DNA of 64,000 nt. Origin: Actinacidiphila acididurans. Its GTDB lineage: Bacteria > Actinomycetota > Actinomycetes > Streptomycetales > Streptomycetaceae. Positions 7,471 through 16,240 of the stretch are shown piece by piece; positions within the stretch are counted from its first letter, which is position 1; every line of letters begins with the position of its first letter. Under the pieces are notes generated by a model. The model was not told the DNA's origin and made no database searches. It worked only from the letters and a program-made list of their open reading frames with translations. The position numbers and the translations under genes were made by a program. The stretch is taken from the NCBI RefSeq assembly GCF_016918855.1, contig NZ_JADKYB010000007.1, forward strand, positions 1 to 64,000. The letters run 5' to 3'.

Positions 7471-9618
7471 GTGAATGAGCCGAACGGGGACTCCGGCACG
7501 CCTTCGCCGGGATCGCCCGAGACGGGTGACGGGCAGCGCTCGCGCAGAGTGCCCGGGCAGCGGGACCCGGTCGGGCGCAACGAGCCCGCCGCCGGCGCCT
7601 CGGCACCTGCGGAGCGGCAGTCCGGGCAGTCCTCCGCGCCCGCGGCCGGACCCACGGCCGGGACCGCCCGCGTACCCGCGCCGGCCGACGGGGAAGAGGC
7701 GGAGATACGCGCCGCCGGGCGCCCGCTGCCGCACCCCGCGCCCGGTCCGGACGTCCATGAGGCGCTGTCCGACACCGAGTTGGTGGCCCAGGTGCGCGGC
7801 GGGCGGGACGGCGCGTACGAGGAGCTGTACCGGCGGCACGCGCAGGCGGTGCGGCGGTACGCCCGTACCTGCTGCCGGGACGCGTACACCGCGGAGGACC
7901 TGACCGGCGAGGTGTTCGCCCGTACGCTCCAGGCGATCCGCGGCGGCAGCGGCCCGGAGTCGGCGGTGCGTGCCTATCTGCTCACCACCGTGCGGCGGGT
8001 CGCCGCCACCTGGGGCAGCACCGCCAAGCGGGAGCAGTTGGTCGAGGACTTCGCGCTGTTCGCGGTCTCCGCGGCCGGGGCGGGCACCGCCGAGGCCACC
8101 GCGGAGCTCGGCGCGGACGTGCGCGCCATGCGCGAGGCCGACCGGTCGCTGGCCGTGCAGGCGTTCCGCACGCTGCCCGAGCGCTGGCAGACCGTGCTCT
8201 GGCACACCGCCGTCGAGGAGGAATCGCCCAGCGAGGTCGCCCCGCTGCTGGGCCTGACGCCCAACGCCACCGCGGTGCTGGCCCACCGGGCCCGCGAAGG
8301 GCTGCGCCAGGCGTATCTCCAGGCCCACGTCAGTACCACGCTCACGACCGACGGCGATTGCGCGCGATTCGCCGACCGGCTCGGCGCGCACACCCGTGGT
8401 GCGCTGCGGACCCGGGCCGACCGCGAACTGAACCAGCACCTGAAGGGCTGCGCCCGCTGCACGGCCGCCTCCGCGGAGCTGGCCGATCTCAACACCGCGC
8501 TCAAGGGCCTGCTGCCGGTTGCCTACATCGGATGGTTCGCCGCCGCTGCCGCCGCCAAGGTGGCCGGTGCCGCGGTCGTGGCCGGCGGGGCCGCCGCGGC
8601 AGGTGCCGCCGGGGGCGTTGCGGCGGCTTCGGGTTCGGGCGGCAGCGGCGCCGCGGCGGGCGGAGCGGCGGCCGAAGGGCTGGGCGCGCCCATGAAGGTG
8701 GGCATCGCCACGGCCGTGGTGGTGGCCGCGGCGGCGACCGCGGTCGCGGTGGCCCTCACCGGCGGCCACGCCAAACCGCGGCCCGAGGCCAAGGCCCAAC
8801 CGTCGGCGGCCGCGCCGGTCGCCCCACTGCCGCCGTCAGGCGCTCAGGCGCCGTCCCCGGCCAGGCCCTCGCAGCGGCCCGCCGTCGTACCGCCCACGCC
8901 CACGCCCACGCCGACCGCCACACCGACGGTCACGCCGACGCCCACCCGGCAGCCGTTCCCCGTGGTGCCCGCGCCGGCCGGCGCGCCGCAGCCGTCGCCG
9001 ACCGTGCCGCCGCCCGCGTCTTCGCCGAATCCCGGCCCGACCTCGGCTCCGACCCCGACGCCCACACCCACATCCGGCCCCACTTCCAGCCCGACTCCGA
9101 CGCCGCCCCCCACTCCGACGCCGACGCCGAGCCCGACCGTCGCGCCGCCGCCGCCCCCGAAGGAGTACCCGGTCAACACGCTCGGCGTGTCCGGTGTCGG
9201 GGACGGTTCGACGCCGACCATCCGGGCCGCCCATGGCGCGCAGAGCTGGCGATGGGACCGGTGGGGGCTGTCGGTGGGCGGCACCGAGTACGTCCGCGGG
9301 GTCACCGTGCACGCGCCGTCCCGGCTGACCATCGACCTGAACCGGCCGTGCCTGAGCTACGACGCCAGGGTCGGGGTGGACGACCTGACCCACCTGCCGC
9401 GGCCCGCCCGGGACCGGGCGGGGCTGCGCTTCTCCGTCGAGGGCGACGGCGTCACCCTGTGGACCTCCGGCGTCCTGCACGGCGGGGACCCCGCGGCCCC
9501 CGCCCACGTGGCCCTCGCCGGCTACCGGACCCTGACCCTGCGGGTCACCCCGGTCGGCGGCGCGTACGGCCTGACGAACCTGGCGGACTGGGCCGACGCG
9601 GTGATCACCTGCGGCTGA
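7471..9618 (+). CDS. ECF-type sigma factor fused to zinc finger, membrane segment and NPCBM domain
   Basis: This 715-residue fusion begins with a disordered 95 residues. Sigma region 2 (about 100-185, with [18 protein letters not shown]) and region 4 (about 225-285, with [20 protein letters not shown]) follow. A zinc-finger motif HLKGCARC (about 323-330) resembles anti-sigma zinc-binding domains. One membrane segment (about 408-430) precedes a Pro/Thr repeat linker (about 470-570) and a C-terminal NPCBM-like carbohydrate-binding domain (about 575-715). The layout implies a sigma factor tethered inside the membrane with a sugar sensor in the cell wall. From memory, related long-extension ECF groups (ECF52/53) exist in actinobacteria. 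The GTG at 7471 was chosen over the GTG at 7453; neither has a clear ribosome site. Confidence 0.85.
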   Translation: MNEPNGDSGTPSPGSPETGDGQRSRRVPGQRDPVGRNEPAAGASAPAERQSGQSSAPAAGPTAGTARVPAPADGEEAEIRAAGRPLPHPAPGPDVHEALSDTELVAQVRGGRDGAYEELYRRHAQAVRRYARTCCRDAYTAEDLTGEVFARTLQAIRGGSGPESAVRAYLLTTVRRVAATWGSTAKREQLVEDFALFAVSAAGAGTAEATAELGADVRAMREADRSLAVQAFRTLPERWQTVLWHTAVEEESPSEVAPLLGLTPNATAVLAHRAREGLRQAYLQAHVSTTLTTDGDCARFADRLGAHTRGALRTRADRELNQHLKGCARCTAASAELADLNTALKGLLPVAYIGWFAAAAAAKVAGAAVVAGGAAAAGAAGGVAAASGSGGSGAAAGGAAAEGLGAPMKVGIATAVVVAAAATAVAVALTGGHAKPRPEAKAQPSAAAPVAPLPPSGAQAPSPARPSQRPAVVPPTPTPTPTATPTVTPTPTRQPFPVVPAPAGAPQPSPTVPPPASSPNPGPTSAPTPTPTPTSGPTSSPTPTPPPTPTPTPSPTVAPPPPPKEYPVNTLGVSGVGDGSTPTIRAAHGAQSWRWDRWGLSVGGTEYVRGVTVHAPSRLTIDLNRPCLSYDARVGVDDLTHLPRPARDRAGLRFSVEGDGVTLWTSGVLHGGDPAAPAHVALAGYRTLTLRVTPVGGAYGLTNLADWADAVITCG

Positions 9619-9765
9619 GACCGCGGTCATCGCCGAGGAGATGGTCACCACGCCGGCCCAAGAGGGCGGTCGCCGTCGTATCGGGAGCGCCCGCGCGGCG
9701 GCGGCCGCGTACCAAGACCGGCCTCGCGCCTCCGGGAAGCGGACCGTGCCGATCCGCGCCCCGGA

Positions 9766-10482
9766 TCAGTGCACCTCGCAGGCTCCGTCCGCGCAGCCGT
9801 CCGCGTCCGGCGCGGCGCTCGTGGCGGCGCCCTTGGCCGGGTCCGCCGCGGCGGTCTCCTTGGCTATCTGTTCCAGGACGGCGAGGAAGGTGGAGGTCTC
9901 CTGGCCGCCCTGGACCGCCCACTTGCCCTCGAAGACGTAGGTGGGGACGGCGGTGATGCCCAGGCGCTGCGCGTCTTCGAGCTCGGCGAGGACTTCTTCG
10001 CGCAGTTCGTCGCCGGCCAGGAAGGCGGTGACCCGGTCGCGGTCGAGGCCCGCCGCGGCTGCGGCCTCGGTGAGCTGGGCCGGGTCGCCCACGTCCTTGC
10101 CCGCCGAGAAGTGGTCGGCCATCAGCCGGCCCTTGAGGCGGACCTGCGTCTGCGGCCCGTACTCGTCGAGGGCGAGCCGCAGCAGGCGGTGGGCGAGCAG
10201 CGTGTTGTTCTCCAGCGCGGCGTCGAAGTCGAAGACCAGACCCTCCGCGGCGCCGAGCCCGACGATGCGCTCGTCCATGGCCACCGCCTGCGGGCCGAAC
10301 TTCGCCGCCAGCACCTCGCGGTGCGGCCGGGGCGCGGTGGGCGCCGCCGGATCGAGCTGGAACGGCCGGTAGACCACCTCCACGCCTTCTGCCTGCGGGA
10401 ATGCGGACAGCGCGCGCTCGAAGCGGGCCTTGCCGACGTAGCACCAGGGGCACACGACGTCGGAGTAGATCTCGACCTTCAC
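9766..10482 (-). CDS. DsbA-family oxidoreductase, FrnE type
   Basis: The 238-residue protein has a thioredoxin fold with the active-site CPWC at about residues 11-14 (EIYSDVVCPWCYVGK) and the DsbA helical insertion. The C-terminal half keeps the cis-Pro region GITAVPTYVFEGKW. FrnE-like proteins act on disulfides or isomerise polyketide-like substrates, and lack a signal peptide as here. The start is the GTG at 10480-10482, with GGAAAGAG upstream. It begins only 18 nt after the stop of the AfsR-like gene, so the two are probably co-transcribed. The last residues are cysteine-rich (DGCADGACEVH). Confidence 0.9.
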   Translation of the reverse strand: MKVEIYSDVVCPWCYVGKARFERALSAFPQAEGVEVVYRPFQLDPAAPTAPRPHREVLAAKFGPQAVAMDERIVGLGAAEGLVFDFDAALENNTLLAHRLLRLALDEYGPQTQVRLKGRLMADHFSAGKDVGDPAQLTEAAAAAGLDRDRVTAFLAGDELREEVLAELEDAQRLGITAVPTYVFEGKWAVQGGQETSTFLAVLEQIAKETAAADPAKGAATSAAPDADGCADGACEVH

Positions 10483-10500
10483 TGCGTTCTCTTTCCGTGC

Positions 10501-13500
10501 TCAGGGGACGTGGGGGCTGTGCATCGTCGGTCCCCCGCCGCCATCGCCAACCCGGCCGGAGCCGCACGCTATTCCCGCCGCGCCGCCCTGGCTGTGCTGC
10601 CTGTCGCCTGCTCTGCCTGTCCTGCGGGCCCTGCCTGCCCGGTTCGGCCGTCTGTCCGGCCGGACCTCACCGTCCGGTCCGGCCGGCCTGCTCGGCCAGC
10701 TCCTCCAGCAGCGCCACCACCCCGCCGTGTCCAGCCGATCCCCCGCCGCAATGGCCGCCGCGTGCTCGTCGGCGCCGAGCCGGGCCGCCGCCAGGGCGCG
10801 TACCGCGTCGTCGGCCTCCTGCTCCGGCACCGTGCGGGGCAGGTGGCCGTGTACGACGTCCCGTACGGTGTCCGCCGCGCGGGCCACGGTCAGGGCCGGG
10901 CCCGCGGCACCCGAGTGGGCCAGGACAGAGGCGGCGGCGTCGAACTGGGCGGCGACCACTTGTTCGGTGCAATTGGTGTCCAGGGCCATGCGGGCGGCCC
11001 GGGCGAGTCCGGCCAGGGCGGTCGCCGGATCACCCTCGGCTGCGGTGATGCGGGCGTCCAGGGTCAGCAGCAGGACGTAGAACATCGGCGGTGGGGTGCC
11101 GTCGGAGGCGTGCCCGGCGGCCAGATCGCACAGGTCCCGGGCCGCGGCGACCCCGCCGTGCCGCAGCTCCAGCTCCGCGCGCAGGTAGCGGAGGTACGTA
11201 CGGGCGTCGTGCACGCCGTAGCGCTCGGCCTCCGCCTCGGCCCGGTCCAGCAGTTCCGCGGCCTGCTCGTCGTCGCCGGTCCGGTGTGCCAGGTCGGCCA
11301 GGCGGCCCAGCAGCAACGCGCCCTCGCCGTACGCGGCCAGCTCGCGGCCCAGCCGGTACGCCGCCTCGAAGTCGGCGCGCGCCTGCGCGTACCTGCCGCG
11401 TACCACCGCGATCTCCCCGCCGGCGCCGTGTATCTGGGCGCGGATCCAGCGGTCGCCGATCCGGTCGTCCAGGGCGCGCACTTCTTCCCATTGGGCCTCC
11501 GCGTCGGCCAGGCCGCCCGGGGTGTCGACGGTCGCATGGGTACGGAACATCATGGCGGCGGCCACCTCCCAGTCGCCGCCATGGGCGCGGCAATTGGCGA
11601 CCACCTCGTCCATGCGGCCGCGGATGCCGGCGGTGTCACCGAGCACGTAGAGGGTGAACGGCCAGAGCAGGCCCGGGAAACGGGCGGCCGGCGGACCGCC
11701 CGCGCGGTAGGCCGCGGCAAGGGCGGTGGCCGTCGCGCGCGACTCCTCGGAGGACCACTGCTCGTCCGAGGCGTGGTCGCTGTTGACGAAGAAGCGCAGC
11801 AGGCTCAGGTCGGTACGGGGCCAGTGGAGGGGGTGGGCGGGGCCGAAGAGGGCGCCCTCGGCGCCCGCCCCGGTTTCCCTTGCCTCCCCGGGCTCTCCGG
11901 GCTCTCCGCGCTCTCCGGCGTGCGAGGAATCCGGAGCGCCTGACGACGGCTGCGAGGGATACGGCGGCCGCGCGGGCTCACCGGCGAGCGCGGCCACCCG
12001 TTCCAGCCAGCCGTCCGCCTCGTCGCGGTAGTTGCGCAGCCACCAGAACCAGCCCATGCGCAGGGCGATGGCGAGCGCGTCCGGCTCCGCGCCCGCCTCC
12101 ACGGTGCGGTGCAGGGCGGCGCGGACGTTGTCCAGCTCGGTCTCCAGGACGGCGAGCCAGTGCATCTGGTCCGCGCCGCGCAGCTTCGGGTCGGCTTCGG
12201 TGACCAGGGCACGCACCCAGGCGGTGTGCCGGGCCTCGGCGGCGGCCAGGTCGCCGGGGCGCTCGCCGGCGCGTTCCGCGGCGTATTCGTGGATGGTCTC
12301 CAGCAGCCGGTAGCGGGTGCCGGCCGGCAGCCCGTGGTCGGCGACCACCAGGGACTTGTCGACCAGTCCGGAAACCGCGTCCATTGCGTCGGGTCCGCAC
12401 ACCGCCTCGGCCGCCGCAAGGGTGCAGCCGCCGGCGAAGACGCTCAGCCGACGCAAGGTGTCGCGTTCGGGTTCGGTCAGCAGGTCCCAGGACCAGTCCA
12501 CGACCGCGCGCAGGGTCTGCTGACGCGGCAGCAGGGTGCGGCTGCCGCCGGTCAGCAGCCGGAACCGGTCGTCCAGGCGGTCGGCGATCTGGCGCGGCGA
12601 CAGGGCGCGCAGCCGGGCCGCGGCCAGTTCGATGGCCAGCGGCAGGCCGTCGAGGCGGCGGCAGATCTCCGCCACCGCGGCGGCGTCCAAGTCGTCGGCG
12701 GCGCCCGGCCGTACCGCGGCGGCCCGCTCGGCGAACAGCCGGAACGCCGTAGGCGGCGGCAACGGCTCCACCGGACGCATCACCTCGCCCGGCACACCCA
12801 GCGGCTCGCGGCTGGTCGCCAGCACCGTCACGCCCGGGCAGCGCGCCAGCACCTCGGCGGCCAGGTGAGCGGCGGCGGCCACCAGGTGCTCGCAGTTGTC
12901 CAGCACCAGCAGCAATCGGCGCGGGCCGCAGTGCTCCACGATCCGGGCCAGCGGGTCCTCGCCGTCCGTCTTCGTCTTGGCCGCGCCGTCCCCCAACTGG
13001 TCGCGGGCGTACGTGCGCAGGGTGGTGTCGCGGCGGCCCAGGGCGCTGAGCACGGCGTGCGGCACGGCCGCCGGGTCGTCCAGCGGCGCCAGTTCGGCCA
13101 GCCACACCCCGTCGGGAAACGCCTCCTGGACGGCCTCCGCCGCTTCGACGGACAGCCGGGTCTTGCCGGAGCCGCCGGGGCCGGTGAGGGTGAGCAGGCG
13201 GGCGGGGGCGGGTTGGTCCGCGCCGGGGCGACGGCCCCCCGGATGGGCGGCGTCCGCAGCCGGGGCGGTGGTCAGCGCCGCGGTGAGGGCACGCAGGTCG
13301 TCCTCGCGGCCGACGAAGCTGGTCAGACGGGCGCGGAGGTTGCCGGGGCGGGCCGGGGGCGGGGGGCGGTCGGGGGCGCCCGGCTGCGCGGGAGAGGGCG
13401 GTACGCGCGTGCGGGCGGCCGTCGGACCGTCGTGCGCCGGCGTACGGTCCGGCGCCTCGATACGCGGACGGCCGTCGTCGGGCGCCCAGTCCTGGTCGTG

Positions 13501-14295
13501 CACCCGTTGCGGCTGCGGCGTCCGGGGCCGCCCGTTCACGGGCCGGTCCGACGCCCGCTCGCCGGTGGTCAGGTCCTCCGGCGACTGGAGCAGCTGCGCG
13601 CGCAGCGCCCGCAGCTCCGGCCCCGGGTCGGCGCCGAGGGTGTCGGCCAGTACGGTCCTGGCCTCGTCGTACGCCGCCAGGGCGTCGGCGGTGCGGCCGG
13701 TCGCGCGCAGCGCACGCAGCAGCTGGGCCCGGAACGCCTCGTCCAGCGGGTGGTCGGCGACCGCTTGTTCCAGGACGGGCAGTGCGGTCGCCGCCCGGCC
13801 GCGCGCGAGATCGGCCTCGGCGCGCAGCCGCAGGGCGGTACGCCGCAGTGCCTCGGGGCGGGTGGCGGCGGCGCGGTCGGGCAGGTCGGCCAGGGCGGGG
13901 CCGCGCCACAGCGCGAGTGCCCGGCCGAGGGTGACGGCGGCGGCCTCGGGGTCCCCGTCGGTCAGGGCCGCCTCGCCCTCGTGCAGCAGTCGCTCGAAGC
14001 GGTGCAGGTCAACGGCGTCCGACGCGGCGGTCAGCCGGTAACCGCCCGGCTCGAAGGCGATCGCGTCCCGGCCGAGCGCGCGTCGCAGCCGTCCCACCAG
14101 TGCCTGGAGCGCGCCGGGCGCGTCGGCCGGCGGATCTCCCGCCCACACCTCGTCGATCAGCTCTTCGGGTGTGACGGTCCGCCCGGCGTTGACGGCCAGC
14201 ACCGTCAGCAGTGCCCGCAGCCGGCCACCGCCGAGCGGCACGGGACGCCCGTCGTCGTCCCGTACTTCCGTGACCCCGAGCACCGCGTAACGCAC
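10501..14295 (-). CDS. AfsR/SARP-family regulator with BTAD, NTPase and TPR domains
   Basis: This protein is about 1264 residues long. An OmpR-like winged helix (about 1-90) is followed by a BTAD bacterial activation domain (about 95-240), then a proline/arginine-rich linker. An NB-ARC-like NTPase follows (Walker A LTGPGGSGKTRLSVEA, Walker B LLLVLDNCEHLV), then a TPR-rich C-terminal half. This is the AfsR layout of pathway-switching activators of antibiotic genes. The GTG at 14295 is favoured because the winged-helix core (RYAVLGVTEV) begins there; the frame is open to 14337. No biosynthetic cluster is adjacent. Its only likely operon partner is the FrnE-type gene downstream. An insert near residue 810 encodes Gly-Glu-Pro repeats. 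Confidence 0.88.
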   Translation of the reverse strand: MRYAVLGVTEVRDDDGRPVPLGGGRLRALLTVLAVNAGRTVTPEELIDEVWAGDPPADAPGALQALVGRLRRALGRDAIAFEPGGYRLTAASDAVDLHRFERLLHEGEAALTDGDPEAAAVTLGRALALWRGPALADLPDRAAATRPEALRRTALRLRAEADLARGRAATALPVLEQAVADHPLDEAFRAQLLRALRATGRTADALAAYDEARTVLADTLGADPGPELRALRAQLLQSPEDLTTGERASDRPVNGRPRTPQPQRVHDQDWAPDDGRPRIEAPDRTPAHDGPTAARTRVPPSPAQPGAPDRPPPPARPGNLRARLTSFVGREDDLRALTAALTTAPAADAAHPGGRRPGADQPAPARLLTLTGPGGSGKTRLSVEAAEAVQEAFPDGVWLAELAPLDDPAAVPHAVLSALGRRDTTLRTYARDQLGDGAAKTKTDGEDPLARIVEHCGPRRLLLVLDNCEHLVAAAAHLAAEVLARCPGVTVLATSREPLGVPGEVMRPVEPLPPPTAFRLFAERAAAVRPGAADDLDAAAVAEICRRLDGLPLAIELAAARLRALSPRQIADRLDDRFRLLTGGSRTLLPRQQTLRAVVDWSWDLLTEPERDTLRRLSVFAGGCTLAAAEAVCGPDAMDAVSGLVDKSLVVADHGLPAGTRYRLLETIHEYAAERAGERPGDLAAAEARHTAWVRALVTEADPKLRGADQMHWLAVLETELDNVRAALHRTVEAGAEPDALAIALRMGWFWWLRNYRDEADGWLERVAALAGEPARPPYPSQPSSGAPDSSHAGERGEPGEPGEARETGAGAEGALFGPAHPLHWPRTDLSLLRFFVNSDHASDEQWSSEESRATATALAAAYRAGGPPAARFPGLLWPFTLYVLGDTAGIRGRMDEVVANCRAHGGDWEVAAAMMFRTHATVDTPGGLADAEAQWEEVRALDDRIGDRWIRAQIHGAGGEIAVVRGRYAQARADFEAAYRLGRELAAYGEGALLLGRLADLAHRTGDDEQAAELLDRAEAEAERYGVHDARTYLRYLRAELELRHGGVAAARDLCDLAAGHASDGTPPPMFYVLLLTLDARITAAEGDPATALAGLARAARMALDTNCTEQVVAAQFDAAASVLAHSGAAGPALTVARAADTVRDVVHGHLPRTVPEQEADDAVRALAAARLGADEHAAAIAAGDRLDTAGWWRCWRSWPSRPAGPDGEVRPDRRPNRAGRARRTGRAGDRQHSQGGAAGIACGSGRVGDGGGGPTMHSPHVP

Positions 14296-14424
14296 GCACC
14301 CATTGTGCTCAATCCGGTGCGCCCGATCCGGTCCCACGGCCGTCCGTGCCGCCGCCGAAGCACGGCAGGGCGGGTTTTTCGGACGGTCGGATGACGGGAG
14401 CCGTTCGGCCAGGGAGTCGGCCGG

Positions 14425-15357
14425 TCACGCGCCCGGCAGCAGCACGATCTTGCCGTGGGTGTGCCGCAGCTCCAGCTCGGCATAGGCGTCGCGGACCCGG
14501 TCCATGGGGTACGTGGCCGCGATCGGCAGCTCGAGCCGGCCGTCGGCGACCATCGCGGCCAGCTCGGTCAGCACCTCCGGGGTGGAGGCGGCCATGCTGC
14601 CCTCGGTCTTGGCGCCGACCTCCGCGGCCTTGGCCCAGGCGGTGATGGTGTCGATGCGCTCCGGCGCCACCCCCAGGTCCACGGCGAGCTGCACGTACTG
14701 CGGGCCGAACAGGTCGATGAACGCGTCGATCCCGTCCGGCGCCGCCGCGGCCAGTTCCTCGGCGAGCCGGTCGCCGTACGGGATGCGGCGCACGCCGTGG
14801 GCGGTCAGCCACGCGTCGTTGGCCTCGGACGCGATGCCGAGGACGCGGGCTCCGCGCAGCGCCAGGAGCTGAACGGTGACCGTACCGACCCCGCCCGCGG
14901 CCGCCGACACCGCGACGGTCTCGCCCGGCTTGGCGTCCACCGCGCGGACCGCCGCCCAGGCGGTGGTCCCGACGATGCACAGCGACCCGGCGGCCTCCCA
15001 GCTCAGCTCCGCGGGCTTGTGGACGAGCTGATCGGCGGGCACCACGGTGTGCGTGGCGTGGCTGGACCGCCTGAAGGAGTAGCCCAGGACCTCGTCGCCC
15101 ACCGCGAACCGGGTGACGCCGGCGCCGAGCGCGGTGACGATCCCGGCCAGGTCGCTGCCCTGGCCGGATGGGAAGGTGGCCGGGTAGCGCTCGTGCATCT
15201 CGCCCCTGCGGATCGCGGCCTCCCCCGGGTTGATGCCGGCCGCCTTCACCTCGACCAGCACCTCGCCGTCGCCGGGGCTGGGCATGGGCACGTCGGTGAC
15301 GTAGAGGACGTCCCGATCGCCGTAGTCGTCGAACCGGACCGCGCGTGCTGTGGACAT
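14425..15357 (-). CDS. NADP-dependent quinone oxidoreductase, zinc-free MDR family
   Basis: The 310-residue protein is a medium-chain dehydrogenase/reductase with a GroES-like N-terminal domain (GINPGEAAIRRGEMHERYPA) and an NADPH-binding site (AAAGGVGTVTVQLLALRGAR) near residue 152. The cysteine and histidine ligands of zinc alcohol dehydrogenases are absent, which points to the quinone oxidoreductase branch. The ATG at 15357 follows a GAGGGA ribosome site. It lies 52 nt downstream of a marR gene on the same strand, probably in one operon that the regulator controls. Confidence 0.88.
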   Translation of the reverse strand: MSTARAVRFDDYGDRDVLYVTDVPMPSPGDGEVLVEVKAAGINPGEAAIRRGEMHERYPATFPSGQGSDLAGIVTALGAGVTRFAVGDEVLGYSFRRSSHATHTVVPADQLVHKPAELSWEAAGSLCIVGTTAWAAVRAVDAKPGETVAVSAAAGGVGTVTVQLLALRGARVLGIASEANDAWLTAHGVRRIPYGDRLAEELAAAAPDGIDAFIDLFGPQYVQLAVDLGVAPERIDTITAWAKAAEVGAKTEGSMAASTPEVLTELAAMVADGRLELPIAATYPMDRVRDAYAELELRHTHGKIVLLPGA

Positions 15358-15409
15358 GGGGTCTCCCTCAGTTTCTGGCTGGTGGCTTTTGTGGGGGCAG
15401 CTCGGACAC

Positions 15410-15883
15410 TCAGCTCGGGGTCGCGTCCGGCTGACCGGCGGCGTCGGTGGACGGGGGCCGGTGCGGGGCGGCGGCGCGCAGGGCGGAAAGCGCGCCGGCC
15501 AGATGGTCGAGCGCCGCCGCGGTCAAGGGCCCCGAGAGCCGCGCCCGAAGCTCCTCGTCGAGGACCGGCCCGGCCGCGCGCAGCAACTCCCGGCCTTCCG
15601 GGGTCAGCTCGATCACCGAGGACCGCCGGTCGTCCGGGTTCGGCAGCCGTATGCAGCGCCCGGCCCGCTCCAGCCGGTCCACGGCCTGGCTCACGCCGCC
15701 CACCGTGATCGACAGCGCCGCGGCGACGTCCTGCACCCGGCACGGGCGGACCCGCTCCACCACCATCATCACGTTGAGACTCCCCAACGGCATCCCGCAC
15801 TCCTGGCGCAGTCGCGCGTCGATCTCGTTCCACAGGTCGGTCTCGAAGCGCACCAGGTCGTCGAACACCTGCCGCAGGTCCAT
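15410..15883 (-). CDS. MarR-family transcriptional regulator
   Basis: This 157-residue winged-helix protein has the MarR recognition region VQDVAAALSITVGGVSQAVD at about residues 50-70 and the wing PDDRRSSVIELTPEG. The ATG at 15883 is preceded by GGAGGTGG, a strong ribosome site. The quinone oxidoreductase follows on the same strand. Palindromic sites at 15903-15923, directly upstream, suggest autoregulation and control of the downstream enzyme. The C-terminal tail is short and disordered. Confidence 0.9.
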   Translation of the reverse strand: MDLRQVFDDLVRFETDLWNEIDARLRQECGMPLGSLNVMMVVERVRPCRVQDVAAALSITVGGVSQAVDRLERAGRCIRLPNPDDRRSSVIELTPEGRELLRAAGPVLDEELRARLSGPLTAAALDHLAGALSALRAAAPHRPPSTDAAGQPDATPS

Positions 15884-15902
15884 GGGCGGCCACCTCCATT
15901 CA

Positions 15903-15923
15903 CGCTAACTATATTAGCGCTAA
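15903..15923. promoter_or_regulatory. Candidate operator of the marR-oxidoreductase operon
   Basis: A perfect palindrome TTAGCGCTAA (15914-15923) overlaps an inverted repeat CGCTAA-CTATA-TTAGCG (15903-15908 and 15914-15919). These AT-containing repeats stand out in GC-rich DNA, about 20-40 bp ahead of the marR start codon, as expected for an autorepressor site. Confidence 0.6.
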
Positions 15924-16036
15924 TTATGATGCCACTATACGACTACTGCGTGGCGTGGGGAGGGATCGCCGGCCCGGGCGGGCCAGGAGGAGCGGGCGCG
16001 GGGCGGGGCAGCGCAGGTCAGGAGCGGGGACCTGCA

Positions 16037-16114
16037 CAGAGCAGGGGCCGAGGCAGAGCAGGGGCCGAGGCAGAGCAGGGGCCGAGGCAGAGCAGGGGCC
16101 GAGGCAGAGCAGGA
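16037..16114. repeat. 17-bp tandem repeat, 4.6 copies
   Basis: The unit CAGAGCAGGGGCCGAGG occurs four times without change (16037-16053, 16054-16070, 16071-16087, 16088-16104), followed by a partial copy to 16114. It lies in the 357-bp gap between marR and tmk. No convincing gene is present in that gap; open frames across it are only repeat translations. Identical copies suggest recent slippage. Confidence 0.9.
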
Positions 16115-16240
16115 TCGGGCGCACGGGTAGCTGGGTGCGGCGCAAGCGGCGTACCGATTGCACCTCACCCGGCCGAAGACCCCGGTCGAAGAATCCGACG
16201 AGCGGCTAACCGCCCGGATCAGCCCCGAGGGGCGGCAGCC

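Noticed and set aside
8880..9160. Long run of ACGCC/CCGAC repeats
   Set aside because: They encode the Pro/Thr linker of the sigma fusion and are not a CRISPR or non-coding repeat array.
15924..16168. Short leftward frames encoding repeated PLLCLGPCS-type peptides
   Set aside because: They are translations of the 17-bp tandem repeat with no ribosome site.
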